A stretch of DNA of 6,296 bases from assembly GCA_017743585.1 (NCBI GenBank), contig JAGHYP010000171.1:1-6296 (forward strand). Reading direction: 5' to 3'. The notes below the pieces were generated by a model, which saw nothing but the letters and a program-made list of their open reading frames with translations, did no database searches and was not told the DNA's origin. This DNA comes from Chloroflexota bacterium (GTDB lineage: Bacteria; Chloroflexota; Anaerolineae; Aggregatilineales; UBA2796). Shown in pieces: positions 5,178-6,296 of this stretch. A program made the translations under genes and the position numbers. The number at the start of each line of letters is the position of its first letter. Position 1 is the stretch's first letter.

Positions 5178-6146
5178 ATGCAAGCGACCGCCTGCGCGCA
5201 CAGCAATATCGCCTTCATCAAATACTGGGGCAACCGCGACCACGCCTTGCGCCTGCCCGCCAATTCGTCTTTCTCTATGAACTTAGGCGGCTTGTTCACG
5301 CGCACCACTGTCCGCTTTAGCGCTGCGCTGAGCGCCGACCGCGCTGTGGTGGATGGGCGCGTTTTAGAGGGCGCGAGCCTTGCCCGTATCACAGCGCACC
5401 TCGATTACGCGCGGCGTTTGGCGGGCTGCACGTTGCGCGCTGAGGTTGTCTCGCACAATAACTTTCCCACTGGCGCGGGCATCGCTTCATCGGCTTCCGC
5501 CTTCGCCGCGCTCTCGCTGGCGGCAGCGGCGGCGCTCAACCTGAATCTAAGCGAGGCAGAACTGAGCGCCTATGCGCGGCTTGGCTCAGGCTCGGCTGCG
5601 CGCAGCGTGCCAGGCGGCTTTGTGATCTGGCACATGGGCGAGGATCATCGCAGCAGCTATGCTGAGAGCATCGCGCCCCCTACTCACTGGCAGCTGATTG
5701 ACCTGATCGCCATCATCAGCACGGCGCATAAGGCGGTCGGCAGCACGGAAGGTCACCGATTGGCAGAGAGCAGCCCGTTGCAAGCGGCGCGCCTCGCCAC
5801 CTCAGCCGCGCGTCTCGAGCAGTGCGCCCGGGCGGTTTTGGAGCGCGATTTCGAACGGCTCGCACGCCTTGTGGAATTGGATTCGGACATCATGCATGCC
5901 GTTATGCAGACTAGCACGCCGCCGTTGCTGTATTGGCTGCCGCCGACCGTTGCCGTGATGCATCGCGTGCGCCAGTTGCGCGCCGAAGGCGTTGGAGTCT
6001 GCTACACGATTGACGCCGGCGCTAACGTCCACTGCCTCTGCCTGCCTGAGGCGGCTGAGCGCGTGCGCGCCGAGCTGAGCGCCATCGAAGGTGTGCGCGA
6101 AATTCGCATGGCGCAGCCGGGCGGCGGCGCTTGGCTAGAGAGCTGA
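5178..6146 (+). CDS. mvaD: Mevalonate-pathway decarboxylase (diphosphomevalonate or phosphomevalonate decarboxylase), GHMP kinase fold
   Basis: The enzyme has 322 residues, full length for the family. It performs the ATP-dependent decarboxylation that yields isopentenyl diphosphate, or isopentenyl phosphate if it takes monophosphomevalonate; cytoplasmic. The signature N-terminus is HSNIAFIKYWGNRD (8-21), followed by LPANSSFSMNL. The GHMP ATP loop is NFPTGAGIASSASAFAAL (95-112). The substrate loop GSGSAARS (136-143) contains the conserved Arg142, with Ala in place of the common Cys. STAHKAVGSTEGH (181-193) corresponds to the K-x-V-S-S-T-x-G-M region. TIDAGAN (277-283) provides the catalytic Asp279. 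Lys of the usual YWGKRD is Asn19 here. The homologue in Roseiflexus castenholzii is known to act on mevalonate 5-phosphate, so that substrate is a real alternative. No clear ribosome binding site precedes the ATG. The gene lies 70 bases after the previous stop with no terminator between, so it may share that promoter. Confidence 0.92.
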   Translation: MQATACAHSNIAFIKYWGNRDHALRLPANSSFSMNLGGLFTRTTVRFSAALSADRAVVDGRVLEGASLARITAHLDYARRLAGCTLRAEVVSHNNFPTGAGIASSASAFAALSLAAAAALNLNLSEAELSAYARLGSGSAARSVPGGFVIWHMGEDHRSSYAESIAPPTHWQLIDLIAIISTAHKAVGSTEGHRLAESSPLQAARLATSAARLEQCARAVLERDFERLARLVELDSDIMHAVMQTSTPPLLYWLPPTVAVMHRVRQLRAEGVGVCYTIDAGANVHCLCLPEAAERVRAELSAIEGVREIRMAQPGGGAWLES

Positions 6147-6296
6147 AAATTTTCCGAAGACGCAAAAATGCCGTTGCTTTTATAGGCCGTTCTCAACTCG
6201 ATTTGAAAACCTTAATCAGGCACAGCAATTTAATAATACCTCGCAGCCAAAACAAATCTTTCAAGCGCCGTTTGCATAGAAAACATCAGGGTCGCC
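6147..6296. other. AT-rich intergenic region without a supported gene
   Basis: By my count about 41% of these 150 bases are G or C, clearly lower than the coding sequence beside it. No reading frame of credible length or start exists. TTGAAA (6203-6208) and TTTAAT (6229-6234) look like promoter hexamers for a gene beyond the right edge, but the 20-base spacer is too long for a firm call. No convincing GC-rich stem with T-tract follows the decarboxylase stop; GCAA/TTGC plus TTTT around 6162-6180 is weak. Confidence 0.6.

Noticed and set aside
6162..6180. Intrinsic terminator after the decarboxylase gene
   Set aside because: Only four base pairs (GCAA/TTGC) or a bulged stem can form before the TTTT, far weaker than the terminator at 1420-1453.
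1..6296. CRISPR array, insertion sequence or tRNA
   Set aside because: No regularly spaced long repeats, no transposase or terminal inverted repeats flanking a gene, and no cloverleaf-like sequence were found on either strand.

Overview
The window is a moderately GC-rich bacterial chromosomal segment. It holds five genes, all on the + strand, with short intergenic gaps. The gene set points to an aerobic member of the Chloroflexota, probably near Anaerolineae or Roseiflexus. The grounds are a heme-copper oxidase subunit III, a mevalonate-pathway decarboxylase of the type seen in Roseiflexus, a membrane-anchored YoaR-plus-beta-lactamase-fold protein, and a TIR protein fused to an FGE-type C-lectin fold. 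The taxonomic call is an inference from protein style; no marker gene is present.

Layout. Positions 1-360 carry the 3' end of a cytochrome c oxidase subunit III gene that enters from the left edge. After 19 bases comes a polytopic membrane protein of unknown function (380-1390), probably the last gene of that respiratory operon. A perfect 11-bp stem with a T-rich tail (1420-1453) closes the operon. The next gene (1554-3296) stands alone. It encodes a three-part protein: an N-terminal helical domain resembling effector-associated domains, a TIR domain, and a C-terminal FGE-sulfatase/C-lectin domain without the copper-binding cysteine pair. It looks like a conflict or signalling protein whose lectin-fold end is a sensor rather than an enzyme. 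A clear extended -10 promoter (3336-3344) then drives a membrane-anchored extracellular protein (3386-5107) with a YoaR-like region and a beta-lactamase fold whose nucleophilic serine and second catalytic serine both appear to be lost. Seventy bases later, across a short 10-bp tandem repeat, lies a diphosphomevalonate/phosphomevalonate decarboxylase homologue (5178-6146). The last 150 bases are distinctly AT-richer and hold no gene I can support.

How the parts relate. The first two genes form the tail of an aerobic respiration operon. The last two may share the 3339 promoter, linking a cell-surface protein to isoprenoid precursor synthesis, but this rests only on spacing and strand. The TIR gene sits between these two blocks, with a terminator before it and a fresh promoter after it, so it is probably an independent unit. 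The points most worth following are the TIR/pseudo-FGE architecture, the pseudo-enzyme character of the beta-lactamase-like protein, the likely substrate of the decarboxylase, and a 12-bp inverted repeat bracketing the promoter and start codon of the beta-lactamase-like gene.
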